NCBI GenBank assembly: GCA_020055645.1
Contig: CM034546.1
Coordinates: 47,244,001 to 47,308,000, forward strand
Reading direction: 5' to 3'
Source: Tomocerus qinae
Taxonomy: Eukaryota; Arthropoda; Collembola; Entomobryomorpha; Tomoceridae
Length of the DNA stretch: 64,000 bases
Shown here: positions 44,673 through 57,394 of the stretch, piece by piece
How the letters are laid out: every line of letters begins with the position of its first letter
How positions within the stretch are numbered: position 1 is the stretch's first letter
Translations under genes and position numbers: made by a program
The notes under the pieces: model-generated
Told to the model about the DNA's origin: nothing
Databases searched by the model: none
What the model saw: only the letters and a program-made list of their open reading frames with translations

Positions 44673-46340
44673 ATGGTGGAATATATTATGTAGGTTCAAA
44701 ATGCATTTAAGGCAAACGTGGGCAGTCCGGGAGAGTGAGAAGGTGCTCCTTGGTACTATCTAACAGAACTTCAAAAGTGAATTGCTTTCAAAGAAGAAAT
44801 GCGACACAAGAACTACTCTTAAGTCGGATGTATCGGTAATTAGAATTCAAAAAGCTTCCGTGCAATACAATTACCTTTACTAGCTGTTCTACAACATTAT
44901 ACTTACATCACTAAACTGACTTGTTTTAGCTACATCCGTTGTCGTTACTCGATCTCCTAGTTCATCTCTCAATCTCTGGTAGGGAAATATCTACGTAAAG
45001 CAAATAAAGTTACTTCCTCCAAGTCTCGAATGCCATATGCGTCTTTCTCAGCTTTTATTCAGTCGTTATTCAGATTCCCAAGACAAACTTTACCATGCAA
45101 ATTTTCAAAGTATCTCACAAAAACTTTTAAAAATTAAAAATCAAGTAAAAAATTAATTTCTCAAGGCTTGTCTTCACCTTCAGTCTTCGTAGCGTTTCTT
45201 GAATATCTATCAAGTGGCAATTGAAAATCAGTTCCGCATTCCATGATGTCCATTTGGCTCAGGAAGAAGACCTGGATTTTCGTTCTCCGTTCGACTAGAA
45301 GAGCATCCGATTAGTGAATCATCTCAGCGGATACGGTTAGCTTTTCATCGTCTGTAACTTTTACTATATACACTTGTGGCACTTGTGGCTCTTGTGGCAC
45401 CGGAACTTATACTAAATTCGGAAATGTCGATAAATGGACCACAAAACCATTTCCATGTAATACAATTGGTTTCCTTTGGCTACCCACACAATATGTAGTC
45501 CTTCTTGTGCAATACACTGAAATACTCGTTCATGTGTCATTATTAGCGAATAAATTGGTCGACATGTCTCCTTTGTAATTACAATTGTTTTTTGATCAAG
45601 AAATCTGTCATTCATTCGTCACACAATGCAGTGGTATTCAAAAGAACATTTGCAATGTGTTTTGCATACACTGCGAATATAAATTCTCATGACATGTCTC
45701 TAAAGTCTGTAAACCGAGAGCTGTACAATAAAAAGCGGTGACGTCTAAATATAAAATAATAATAAGATTCACAAAATTTCCACTAGAAGAGTTTTGAATG
45801 CACACAACTACCAGTAATTTCCCATTTTTCAAAGTAATTTATTCATATTTACAGTACATCAAATTATATTATGTTTATTGAGGTAATCTAAAGATTTCCT
45901 TAATCGTAAACATGGATTAAACATTCTAGCTCAGTAAAACAAGTCTAAGATGTATAATAATAATATAGGTCTCCTTTACACTGAATTTCGTTACGGGTTA
46001 TATACGAACATTAAAATTCGTACGGAAATTACAACCTGGGTCCATATAATGTTTCCAATAATGAAGAAACCAATGAATAGTCATGGGTATGGTAAGCAAG
46101 GATGCTTACTTGGAACATAGAATAAACCCAATTCGGTTGTTTCGTTAAGATATGCACCTAGATATACAATAGTGGACGAAATGTAGAGATATTTCTTCAC
46201 ATGTCACGACTCTTCGGAACAAAAGATGCATTACATTTTGATAAAGTTTACCACAATTTGGCATTTGGGGATCCTTTTAATTAACTAAAATTCGGCCATT
46301 GGATTACGCAGACATGTAATTATTCATTCTATACGTTGTA
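44673..46340. repeat. Segmental duplication block c, right copy
   Basis: Partner of 28572-30105. Retains longer minus-strand open frames than the left copy (45412-45615 and 45638-45832). Confidence 0.75.
45412..45832 (-). pseudogene. Possible decayed coding region
   Basis: Two adjacent minus-strand frames (45832-45638 and 45615-45412) have protein-like composition, for example TIVITKETCRPIYSLIM and GNQLYYMEMVLWSIYRHF. The left copy around 29160-29615 aligns at nucleotide level but holds several stops. I do not recognise the family. It could be a relic exon of a gene included in the duplication. Confidence 0.25.
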
Positions 46341-48112
46341 CTATCTAATAAAAACCTAAACCTACTGAAAAGGGCAAGTAGATTACGAAATTACCTGAAA
46401 ATAACACACATGCCATATTATGCAGTAGAATTAAATGATATTTCTCTTGTCAGTCTTTCTCTAGTCAATATCACTATAACTTATAAATGTTCTCAGTATT
46501 AGCAGACTAAGGCTGGATAATATTAGCATGTTTATTAAACATTGAATAAAGTATCGTTAGTAAATCTAATTCGATTTCATTTCCGACTTATACAACGACT
46601 TTCTCCTATACAGCTACCACAAAATATTAAAATTACACAAGCAAAATCACATTAGGTTGTTCAAAGAACCCCAAAATGTCTCTCCTGTTTTGTAAATCTT
46701 GTGCAACCTGTCTGCTCTGCAAAGTAGTTTTTATTAGCCAGACCCTAACATTTAAAACAGGGATAGACAAAGGATGAATATCATCAAGCAAGCAGATGCA
46801 CGCCACCCTTGCCAGACAGGCAATATAATATGCATTTATTGTCATAGACAGGGAGCATGAATCTATTGCTTTGCAAGTGGTTTGTAATGAAAGAAAACAC
46901 TTCAAGTTCGTAAAAGGGTAGATAATTAGATTTCTGAATATGGTCTCCTGTAATAAGTGCATATTAATTCTCTTTATAATCTCACTGATACTAAAATTGT
47001 ATCTTCAAAAGTGTTTATGTCTACAAAATTGACATTTCCCCTTCATAATTAGTTTTCCTGTCTTTTGACTACGGTCTTCTTTTGATATTTATTTAACTTT
47101 AGATAGAGTATTCAGTTGTAATTCACTATGGGCTAATAATATTAACTTTCATTGGAACCCAAACGTTTATAAATAGTAGACCACTAAAACTGAATCTCTA
47201 AAACCACAAATCTACAGTAGGTTACTAGAAGTTAGTTGCATGCATGATAAACTGTATCGTCCATTTTGTCAACGCAGTAAGTTAATGTTAGCCTTTGCAT
47301 TTTGGCTCTAGTCATGACCTGGCTATCTCATTTACCTAGATAGATGGATAGATATCTCATTTACCTTAATTATTATTAAGTTATTATTTAAGGATATTTT
47401 CTTAAGGAATCATCTTAGAATTTTTTAATATTCTAATAGGTCTTTCGTCAGTAATACTAATAACAATGCTTTTCCTTTCATCCATTGGACGTCATACACT
47501 GTAAAAAGGTATAACTCAATTCTTTTGCATACATTCACTAATAATTCGCGTATATCTTAATTCTAGATGATTTAATATGAGAGAGAGTAATGTTTATGCA
47601 TCAATTTGTTCATATTACAATATTTACGTCATTTTCTTCACTAACTTTATCAAAATCAATATTACTCCCATCGGTTGTAACCCCAACTGACAACTTTTTA
47701 GTGTAGGTTTACATTGTCGGTTAACTTCAGTCTTCATCATGAATCATTGAAACCATTCAATATACAATGAAAGTACTGTTTTATTACAATGTCGACTACT
47801 TATGCCCCTAAAACCTTTCTTAATGTAAATGCGCAGCCAAGCAAGTATAATATTAGGTACATTTCCAATACTCCTCCAAATTTAGTTGTCTCTATAAACT
47901 TCTAATGTTCTACTCTCAGATTCAATCCCTTCAATGAAATAATACGTAATATGCAATCTCCTTGTAATGTACATGCTTAGCTTACATCCTCATTGAGGGC
48001 TGTAATAATATCCTGGCAGGCAGCCACCCACTCAAAATGGTTGTACGACCAACCTTTTGGATAAACTACTTTATTTTGTTGAAATCTGGTTGGCTGACGT
48101 CAACTCAGTAAT
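46341..48112. other. Intergenic, no supported gene
   Basis: The open frame 46633-46962 on the minus strand shows no domain or splice context. The remainder is AT-rich and featureless to the eye. Confidence 0.4.
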
Positions 48113-48373
48113 TCATCCTTGTGGAGTAATTGTACCTGGGGGATTATATTTTCCAAAAACTTGCTCTACAAAATAATTCCCCAAAAGCATAATAATATAT
48201 CTATCAAATAACCAAGTTTCATATTTCTTTCCATTTAAATAGGTACAAACAATTAAGTTACCTATGCGACTGGATGCAAACAATGACTGGACTATTGGAA
48301 ATACATTATAGAAGATTAAAAACACAACACAGACAAACATAAATAGAATACGCAACATTCCTGGATTTATCAA
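48113..48373 (-). CDS. Short open frame with hydrophobic N-terminus, uncertain
   Basis: From an internal ATG (MLRILFMFVCVVFLIFYNVF) it would encode about 81 residues with a signal-peptide or anchor-like start and an unremarkable rest. No homology is recognised; it could be a relic exon. Confidence 0.15.
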   Translation of the reverse strand: MINPGMLRILFMFVCVVFLIFYNVFPIVQSLFASSRIGNLIVCTYLNGKKYETWLFDRYIIMLLGNYFVEQVFGKYNPPGTITPQG

Positions 48374-48580
48374 CGAAAAAATAATGAAAACTGTGTCTTT
48401 GATCCATCATTCTTTGTCAAACTATCAGAGATTAATGATTCGAAAAGAATTGTCCTCCGCTTGCTTTTCGTACTACAACTTCCTCAAAGGTGTTTCATTT
48501 TACATTTTCAGAGTTACCACTAACTAATAATCCCCCTGGGTTATTATACCGATTCTTATGGTAAACCTGCAGTCAAAATA

Positions 48581-48802
48581 ATGAGTGTTTTTCTAGCGTT
48601 GAATTCTCTTCGTAGTCTACTGATAGCAATTGTGTGGATGTGCCATTCATACTTTGTCACTGGAGCACAAAGCAACGCGGAAATAAAGGGAGTAGCAACA
48701 AGTGGTCCAGCTCACCTGTATCTTCTCAATTTCCTGTCTTGTCTCAATGCAATGTACAGCATAGTCTTAGAGTCAATCCCGGTCTATCAGACACAACGGT
48801 AA
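48581..48802 (+). CDS. Short open frame with signal-peptide-like start, uncertain
   Basis: ATG at 48581, 73 residues. The N-terminus MSVFLALNSLRSLLIAIVWM resembles a signal peptide. It ends just upstream of the F-box gene on the same strand, and a GT lies at its 3' end (CGGTAATG), so it could be an exon. No domain is recognised. Confidence 0.2.
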   Translation: MSVFLALNSLRSLLIAIVWMCHSYFVTGAQSNAEIKGVATSGPAHLYLLNFLSCLNAMYSIVLESIPVYQTQR

Positions 48803-48940
48803 TGAATCAGTAGCTGTCTAATAGGAAGTTAGACTTCACTCTCCCTCCTACTCCTATCGACTTCTGTTTGCCACATACTGATAAAACAATAATATAAATC
48901 TCACTCTACCTGTTCGGATCGTCGCTGAGAAATACAAAAA

Positions 48941-51313
48941 ATGTCGTTGTCTACTTTATCAAACATTAATGAAGAAATACCTGGACCTTCTCAAGTGTCA
49001 GTAGAAGAAGTAGTTGGACAAAACGATGTGGTAAGAGTTTTAATAATTTTCGTCATTGCAAGCATCGTTTACAACATTATAAATAAAGCAATTATCAGCT
49101 AAGGGGATTCGAAATAGATAGATATGAAATATTTTTCCATGAAAGCTAATTACATATTGAAATTGGAAAAAGTTGCACAAATTTAAATTTTCAAAACGAC
49201 TAAGTACAATGAATTATTATAAGTCTCAAATTAAAATTCATGAATACATAAAATTCAATTTTTAATAGATTTATGGGTTTTAGTAATCCTAAATTGGCAA
49301 TAGATTGTGATAATTGTCTTTTGCATTTTATGTTGTAGCCATATTAACTAAAAACAAAATAATTTATAGCTTGAGCTTGACTCATTAGTATCAGTTTGTT
49401 TTCTGAAAATGTGTACATGTATAAAATTCAAATTTTTATTTACGTAACTGAGGAAAAGAAAATTACATTTTTAATAATTTTTATTATATTCAAATAGATA
49501 CTGAGCAAAATTTTTCAAAACTTAAACGGGAATGATTTGAAAACATGTCGGCAGGTGTGTCGAAAGTGGCGTGACGTCTCTCAGGTTCAATTTAAAACCG
49601 AAATGAATTTAGTTGTTGATGAATGCTACCTACGAAGGCGTAAAGGAAGATACCGCAAACGAAATTTTGAATCATTTTTACATGATTTTGGAAAAAATAT
49701 TCCATTGGACTCGGTCAAATTGTACAACAAATACTGCGTTGCAGAAGAAGATAAATGGATCACAAATTGGCTAGAATTATTTGGAGGAGAAATCAAAACT
49801 CTGACAGTTATAGTCTGTCATTCTAAACATCAAACGTTGATGAATCAACTTTGGGCTTTTCGGTTTCTCATTTTCAAGTATTTTCTCAACTTGGAGAATT
49901 TGTCGCTGATATTTGTTGCATCAGACAGGCAAAAAATGCCAGATCATGTACCATGCAATAATTCTTATAGCATTCCTTGGATCAGTAACTATGGCAAAAT
50001 AACAGGAGTTGAATTACTTGGATTAAAGTCAGTAAAGTATCTCATCCATGAAAAATCTTATTGGAATTATGATGCGAAGAGCGAAGTCGTGCTAACTCTA
50101 TTCGATATTCTTTCTGCCGCAAAAAATCTGCAAATTCTGGAAATGAATCTAAATCCAAACAATACTTCTACTCTCTTACGGATTCCCCTAGGAAATTTGC
50201 GAAATCTGAAAAAATTGATATTGGTGGATTGGAAATGCAGTTATTTTCAAGTTCTCAGAGCAATTAGGCATCTGGCAGACGTACGAGTAGGACATTTCAA
50301 GTTGGAAACGCTTTCTGTGGAATGCAATTGTCCCCACTATGGATATAGTGGGATTGAAGACATCCACTCGAGATTCCTACTCATTTTTCTCCGAAGTCAA
50401 AAGGATTGTCTCAAAAATCTTATTCTCACGCATCCACCATTCCCTGGTTGTTCTGCTCTAAATTCCGAATGTAGAAATCCATTCTTTAACACTCTGAATG
50501 GTAATGTTATTCATTTACGTATTTATCACCTTGAAAATAATCAGGTTTCAGAGTATTAAAAAATACTTAATAATCTGGCTTAGAGTTAGTTATTAGTCAT
50601 TGCTTTTTTTCATAATTTGTCATAATAAGTCATAATTTTATATATTTTACCTAATTTTAAATATTTTACAATTTTCAGGTGGAGAAAATTTGGATTTTCC
50701 AAAGTTAGAGAAATTGGAGCGATTTTCTCTACGTAATTCATACAGGAATTTCGTTTGGGTATTCTCCGGTCACCCAAACTGGACTGAATTGTTTCCCACG
50801 TTGAAAAGATTCGATTATCATTACGTAATTGAATCAGGCTATTCTGCTTTCCCAAAACTTCTGGAGAACATGATGATTCCTTGCGGAACTGTCTCAGAGA
50901 TGACTTTGGCCATCAATACTTATCTATCTTGCTCCTACGTTGCTGTAGATGATGGAGAGGATATTCAGTCCATAAAAGGATTGTTCCGTTTGGTGAAAGA
51001 AAAGTTTCCCAACTTGAGAGTTTTAAATATTCGGAGTGAGAAGTTCAAAAGGTATTGGCTCTACAAAGGTGGATTCTCCCATTACAGCAAAAAGTACACA
51101 CTGTGGTCAGTTACAAATACTGATCCCGATGAAATTGTCGTCAATGAATACAAATGCTTTGGGGAAATTGAAGAGGAGAGGAACCAAGAGGAATGCCTGG
51201 CGGCGGCGTCCAGTGTAGCGACATCTCCAGCTACTGATGAACTGGGACGAGACTACGATACCTGGCTAAGCCGACTTTCGTTGAGTCCCACAGGACTCTG
51301 TTTGGACATCTAA
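48941..51313 (+). CDS. F-box and leucine-rich-repeat-like protein
   Basis: Three exons: 48941-49030, 49498-50500 and 50679-51313. Introns are phase 0 (GTAAGA...ATAG) and phase 1 (GTAATG...TCAG). 575 residues. The start ATG follows AAAA. The F-box spans the first intron at about residues 28-65 (NDVILSKIFQNLNGNDLK, then CRQVCRKWRDVSQ), the usual SKP1-binding module of SCF ubiquitin ligases. After it come Leu-rich segments (LENLSLIF, LQILEMNLNP, LRNLKKLILVDW, LEKLERFSL, LRVLNI) that look like an irregular LRR substrate-binding region. An acidic, Ser-rich tail follows. Such genes form large families in arthropods; the substrate is unknown. Intron 2 could be read through to a stop at 50559, giving a shorter form. 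Confidence 0.82.
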
Positions 51314-51400
51314 AGATGAACTGTAAGCTATTTCATAATACTTTTTGGATGTTTTGTGTTGATCATGTACACGCTTCTCAGATAATGTGACAATGCTAAC

Positions 51401-51475
51401 TAAAAACTTTAAAAAAACTTTAAAAACTTAAAAACTTTACAAACTTTAAAAAACTTTAAAAACTTAAAAAAGCTA
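51401..51475. repeat. Simple repeat of AAAAACTTT-like units
   Basis: Imperfect tandem units of AAAAACTT(T) just downstream of the F-box gene; possibly within its 3' untranslated region. Confidence 0.6.
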
Positions 51476-52109
51476 ACCCTTCAAAAAAAATTTTTAAAAT
51501 TTAAAAAAACTTGACATTTTCAAATTTCAATAATGTTTCGCATGTATGTATAAATAATTTTTTTAAACTTTAACTGCATTCCTAAGATTTCACTTAAGTC
51601 GTATAAATGAATTCCAAATTTTTTCTATTTTCAGGAAATACCCTTACCTTGATGTATCCTGATTGGGACATTCGAATATGAACAATTTGACAACTGCTGA
51701 ATCACTTAGTGAACATCTGGGGGCGCCCTATCATTAGATTAGGTTAGATTATGATAAATTAGGTTTAGTCTATGGCCGGTATGTTACTAGGCTGTGTTAC
51801 TTCTGGGTTTTGAGATTATGACGTCGAATTTTAATAGCAAATACCAAATAGTACCTAAACTAAATACATGTACCTTATCTACTTTAAATAGTAATAATAT
51901 TTGTTGCATGAGAACGATCATCATGAAATACTTAAGTTTCAAACCAAATCAGCTTTAAACATAAACTTGAATGAAGTATAATGGATTAATAAACTATGTG
52001 GTATAGTAAAATAAATTAAATAGATTATAATGTAAAATTCGTGCATATTATACTATTATCTATGTGCACATTATGTAGTAATGTTTAGTTTGAAAATGAC
52101 TGCTAATAA
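51476..52109. other. Non-coding downstream region of the F-box gene
   Basis: No gene seen. A possible acceptor (TTTTCAGGAAATACC) occurs near 51634, but no coding frame follows. Confidence 0.35.
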
Positions 52110-53100
52110 TGTACGAAAGACTTGACGCATCATTAAGAACTGATTGGAACAGAAATTTAATATTGATGATAATTTGTGGATCATATTTCAAATAAAATTA
52201 TGTATATTACGGTTTATGTTATGACTATTTGTAAGCAAAAAGTTTTCTGAAAAAGGCGTTTCTTAAGGTATCAAATATGCAATTTCAGTTGGTACCGAAA
52301 ATACGCAACATCCATAGCTTAGCCTACATATTGCTGCTTATAGCTGCATATATTGTGTATTTTCGGTGGCAGCCTGTAAATGCATATTGCGTATTTTCGG
52401 TGTCAGATATAAGCTGCATATTGTTTGATAGCTTAAGGGACGTATAATTAGCTTAATTATATTGCCATAAATGTTACTAAATGTAATATGTCGCCAACAA
52501 TATTTATCGTAATTATATTACTAGTATATAATAATTAATAATAATATTGTAATATAAAATGTGGTATTATATATGTAATGTATAATGTAATAATAATTCT
52601 GCCGTTGAAAAATAGTTTTCCCTTTTCCTTTAGATTTCAGTGTTAACAAAATACTTTTACATTTTAGTGAGGATTATATGATATAGCGGGGTTAATCGCG
52701 ACAGTAGAACAGTATCTACAGTCAGTCTACAGTATCTACTTGCGACATTAATACAGTCTCTGTCAAGTCAGAGCCAGCACAGTGGGTCGGTAGAGTCATC
52801 ATGTAAAATTTAATAATAATATTATTATGATTATAATTTGGGCATCAGGGTAACGGGGTTACATGCGACAATAGTACAGTATCATCAGTAGGAGTCAGAG
52901 ATTATAATACACTAAAGTGATATTCAGTAAAGAGTGAGTAGTGGAAATGTAGTGGATGAATAGCATCATCCATGGGTATAATAGGTATTGATTTTCAGCC
53001 CTTGAGACTTTGAGATGCGTATGGTTACTACGTTCTATCTTGTCTGTGATCAAGTGTGCAACAAGTAAGTGCAAAGTGGCAGGCAGTTTCCTCCAGCCCT
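52110..53100. repeat. Dispersed repeat, copy 2
   Basis: Partner of 37200-37850, interrupted by additional AT-rich sequence. Around 52290-52440 a motif ATTGCGTATTTTCGGT occurs in both orientations, forming a local inverted repeat. Confidence 0.5.
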
Positions 53101-53914
53101 ATACCGTAGCTTTTGATAAATAGTGAAAGCTGCGTACACTGTGCAATGCTAACATTTATGATGCATAAAAGAAACCTACAACATTTTTTCGTAGTAATTG
53201 TTAATATTTAAGGGAGAAAGACCTCTTAAGGAATGAATCAGCATAAATTCACTTTTCGTTTTGGGGATGAAATAGGTTTATTTTATGCACAGACTAAAAT
53301 TTTTTTCTCAATATGCCCCAACACACTCATCGGTAAAAAGAAAGTGGATTGATGCTGCCACTTAAAAAGAAAAGTTTATATAAGTAAGGTCATTCGACCC
53401 TTCTTCGGAGGGGATACGTAAGTAAGGAGTGATATTAATATTTATCTTATCCTGCGAATAATGTTATACACACTTCACTTCTAATTCCAATGTTATCAAT
53501 TTATTAATTAAGTGTATATATTTCAGATATGGTTGATGAACATGGAAAATTATGCAGACAAATATGTAACCTCGGATCCTTTCTAAAATTGGAACCAACG
53601 CCAATGGAAAACTATATTTTCCTAACTTTGATCCGGTTTATTAATTTGCATCATACATATGTGAATCTTTATACTACTGCATAAGTATAATATTAAATTG
53701 TATAATTAACATTAAAGTTAATGAGAAGGCAATTAATGGATACAATAATTAATTAATTAATTATTGAATCCAAATAAAATATTTACTTTATTCCTATTAT
53801 TAGTACAAATAATTATTGTATCCGAATAAGCTTTCAATGTTTTGCAGCCGATATGAAGATTTAATAATTACTTGTATAATGTGAAGAAAATCATATCATA
53901 GTGCAAACTAAACA
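53101..53914. other. Intergenic, no gene seen
   Basis: AT-rich sequence downstream of the first gustatory receptor gene, with ATTAATTAATT runs near 53745-53765. No coding support. Confidence 0.4.
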
Positions 53915-56471
53915 TCATTTAAAGAATCCTCTTGATTTCTTAAATTAAGAGAAGCAACATTATAAAACTGAAGTTGAAATGCACCGTAAGTCGCTAAGAC
54001 ACTAAAAAACTGAAAAATAGATCCAATTTAATACACATAATATAGGAAATTTTCTTCAATTAATTAGAAATTATAAACATTTTTGGCACATACCAATCCT
54101 AGAAATCCATAAGTAAATGTAAAAAATTGGCATCCAAGTCCAATCTGTGAGATTTCACTTTCACTTTTCAATACGTCAAATAAATTTTGATTCAATGCTT
54201 TAGAATTATTGTCATCTGTTTTGGCATCGTGACGTCTGTTAAATTCCCTTACTTTGTATTGAAACAGCCACTCCCTTAAGTTTTTCATCTATTACAAGAA
54301 AATTAAAATTAGCCCATGGAATTAAACCCCAACAATATTTCCAAAAATAATTAAAACTAATTTGTCATTTCATCAAAAATCTGTTACCTTAAGTGTTCCT
54401 TCAGCTGAAATAATTATTGTCACGAAAAACTTGATGATGTAAGTAAGGGTAAGAATCATTAGAATGTTACTGTCATCATATCGTATAGCAAATGCCAATA
54501 CAAAAGGAATATGCAGGATACCAAAGAAAAGATGTAGAACGTAAAAAAATATTGAAGGACCAAAAAATTCATTGATTGTTTCAGTAGCTTCCGAAATGCT
54601 AAGATAATGCTGTGTCATCTGCAAATCAAAATAAAAGAATGGATAGAAACTATTATTTAGGATTACTCGATTACTGCTATGCCAATTTTGATTTTACTAC
54701 CTGGGAAATATCTATAGTATCCTTGGATTTTAAGAAGACAACAAAACGGAAACAGTTATGATTTATCATTACCGCAGAAATAATAATTATACACACGAAT
54801 AAGTCATCAATGTACACAGAATACATTTCTAGTGTGTATTCCGTAATAAATTTAAAAGTAACTTGGTATTCTGGTCCAGCTTTCAGAACTGCAGAACTGT
54901 AGTATCCATAACAGTTTAAGCCGACAATGCAAATCATTGACAGAAAAACAATGATGTTTGTTAAAATGATCTGAAAGGAAATGAAAACGCCATTTACATT
55001 ATCTCTATTTTTGATATATACATTTGTATGTGTAACAATCTTCAGCAGCGTGATAGATACTTACTTTTCTTGTACCATTTTCATTCTTACTTCTGCCTTG
55101 ATTCAATAATTTTTCCAAAACATTTTGCTTCGTCCAGCACGTGTAGAAGAAAGCAAGAAAGATTGGAATATGTGACATACCATACACTATTTCAGCCAAG
55201 TTTTCAGGTTTTGCAATAAAATCACTGTCTGTCATTTTGTGCAATTTTTTTATCTTGTTCCAAAATAATCGAATGCAGAAGCAGCTGTTCAAAATAAATG
55301 TCACCACCTGTAAAAATAAAACAACTAAATAACATAAAATTTTTCTAAATTTAAAGACTTCAATTGTAAACATATTTACATTTTGGATCTTTAGCAAATT
55401 TTTTTTCTAATTTTACTATTTCTCTTACTTAGCTAAGGGAAAAGTGCCTGGAAGGAACTGATTATTTTACTATGTTTACAGAAGCTAATAGAAGAGGCGG
55501 TATAACTCGTAAACCATCAAGCAACAAATGTTCATAGTGCGTCAAGTGCATGCACGCAGCTTTAGTACTGCAAACCAGAAAGGAAGACCTGTTTATTACC
55601 TAAAACTAATATTTATTTAAAATTTTGGCTTGTTCTCCTTCGCATATTTAAAAGGTAAATATAGAACAGCCGGCCTGTAATATATTACGCAACTACTAGT
55701 TTCCGCTCCGCTGCTATAATAATAGAATATTCGCTCCTTTTGACGATATTGACATTTCTGTCGTTCATTTGAACTCCACACTCAAAGAAAAGTACTACTT
55801 GCATTTTTTTTAAATTTTTACTTCTGGGAAGCCAAAAAAGCAGTGAATGTTTAAAATATCTTTACTTTGACAATTTTAAAAATAGTTTAGAATCCAAATT
55901 CACATTTAGTCACTTTAATGCTTACTTTGAAAAATTGCTACTTGGAATTTAATTTGAAATTTACATTTATAGTAAACTTATGCCCTTCATAAACATATAT
56001 CGTATATTAAACTTTCATGAAAGATGAAATATATTATTATGTAATTTAAAAGGCAGTTATAATTGAATTGAATTATTGCCCCCAGCAGGTATTCTAAAAA
56101 ATAGCAAGATTATCTGAAATGAATTGAATTATAATACCTTTTTATGAGACAAGACATTAAGGATAAAAATTTATTCTAAAAAGTATTTGATAAAATATTA
56201 ACTCTAAAGGCGCTTAAATATAATACATTAATGATTAACAGGGTATTACCTTTTGAATTTTGTTGGTATGAATTTTGTAATGCCCATCTTGAGATTTTTT
56301 AATGCGAAAAGGGATACTGCATGTGTAATATGCAAAGTTAAAAATACATATTAGGTAGCAAAAGACAGAACCATAAATTGTTATCTTTTCTTCAAACACG
56401 TGAGATCGTCTCCGAAGTTGTACACTAGACGATGGAATTTCACAAGTGAGATTTTCCATTTCCCTTTCCAT
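53915..56471 (-). CDS. Gustatory receptor (7TM insect-type), gene 1
   Basis: Six exons on the minus strand: 56471-56250, 55307-55065, 54970-54701, 54618-54388, 54288-54094 and 54010-53915. All five introns are phase 0 with GT/AG ends; 418 residues. Each exon carries one or two hydrophobic helices (for example ITIYGSVFCYLICIFNFAYY; IILTNIIVFLSMICIVGL; DLFVCIIIISAVMI; FFYVLHLFFGILHIPFVLAF), giving about seven to eight. Short exon 6 gives the family signature ATYGAFQLQF (TYxxxxxQF) and ends SRGFFK. Such receptors are ligand-gated cation channels of the chemosensory neuron membrane, with the N-terminus inside. The ligand is unknown. The next gene upstream is a paralogue with the same exon plan. 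Confidence 0.88.
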
Positions 56472-57091
56472 TTTAACTTCTGAAATTACAGTTTAACCAA
56501 TATTATTATAATATTAATAAAAGTAGAGTCTAGTTACTAGATTATGACTAGAAAGAAATTGTACAAAGAATAGTGAAATGTGTCTTCACTTGCAATGTAT
56601 ATGAATTCCCTGCTTAGATTAATTCTGCAAGACCACTATGCTGACTGGTATGTAGATAATTAAATCTCATTTATCTATTTATTACAAACTGTAAAGTAGT
56701 TCTAAACATGTGTATGGTGAATAATGTTATGTAGTTATATATAGGTACTTATTCATGGAATTGTATATTTATAAGTTATATTAGGCAGGTTGTGTAAGTT
56801 AAAAGTTATCGCACTCCGTCCAGTTTGTTTGCTTAGTGAGATGATAAAAATGCTTGAACGTGTAGCAAAAGTCAATGACACATAATTTGCCACTTTGCAA
56901 AGTGCAACGTGTATGTTGTTCCATAAATACAACTATCCTAGTTGTCGTCTTTTCATAGCAACCATGCATTCACATCGTCATAAGCTGGGGAGACCCAACT
57001 GTCATTTTACAAGCTAAAAGCGAACAAACGCCTGCACCTGCAATGTTATTATACTTTCGGATATCCACCCAATTTTGTTAGACACTATAAA
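56472..57091. other. Upstream region of gustatory receptor gene 1
   Basis: No gene seen; presumably holds the promoter, but no element can be named. Confidence 0.35.
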
Positions 57092-57221
57092 AAGTGGGAA
57101 TTAATGGGAAATGGGAAAAAGTGAAATGTGTGATTACGGGAAATAAATGTCGCCACAAATAAGGTATATTTCCCAGTCCATTTTACTTTTTTCCATTTTC
57201 CCACTTCTATTATTTCCCACT
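57092..57221. repeat. Imperfect palindromic element
   Basis: The left arm (AAGTGGGAATTAATGGGAAA...) and right arm (...TTTCCCACTTCTATTATTTC, then CCACT) pair imperfectly over ~45 bp, with a second pair of TGGGAAAT-like boxes inside. Probably a degraded miniature transposon. Confidence 0.5.
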
Positions 57222-57345
57222 GTTAATCATGGTTTCAAATAAAACCCCAATGGTGCTGAACTACTGTTTTGTGTATGATGAAGTTAAAATATGTTACATT
57301 TCAAGTTGAAAAATGATTTTTTAACAAATGTTGACAATGAAATTT

Positions 57346-57394
57346 GTTTTGCCCACTTTCGTCCACATCGTTTTATCCGGATACCGAAACCCTG
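57346..57394. mobile_element. End fragment of the hAT-like miniature family
   Basis: Its inverse, CAGGGTTTCGGTATCCGGAT..., continues with TGTGGACGAAAGTGGGCAAA and matches the first ~49 bp of the element at 43615-43796. No second end is found nearby, so it is a truncated copy. Confidence 0.6.

Noticed and set aside
46633-46962. 109-codon minus-strand ORF as a gene
   Set aside because: No domain, no splice context and no duplicated counterpart to support coding.
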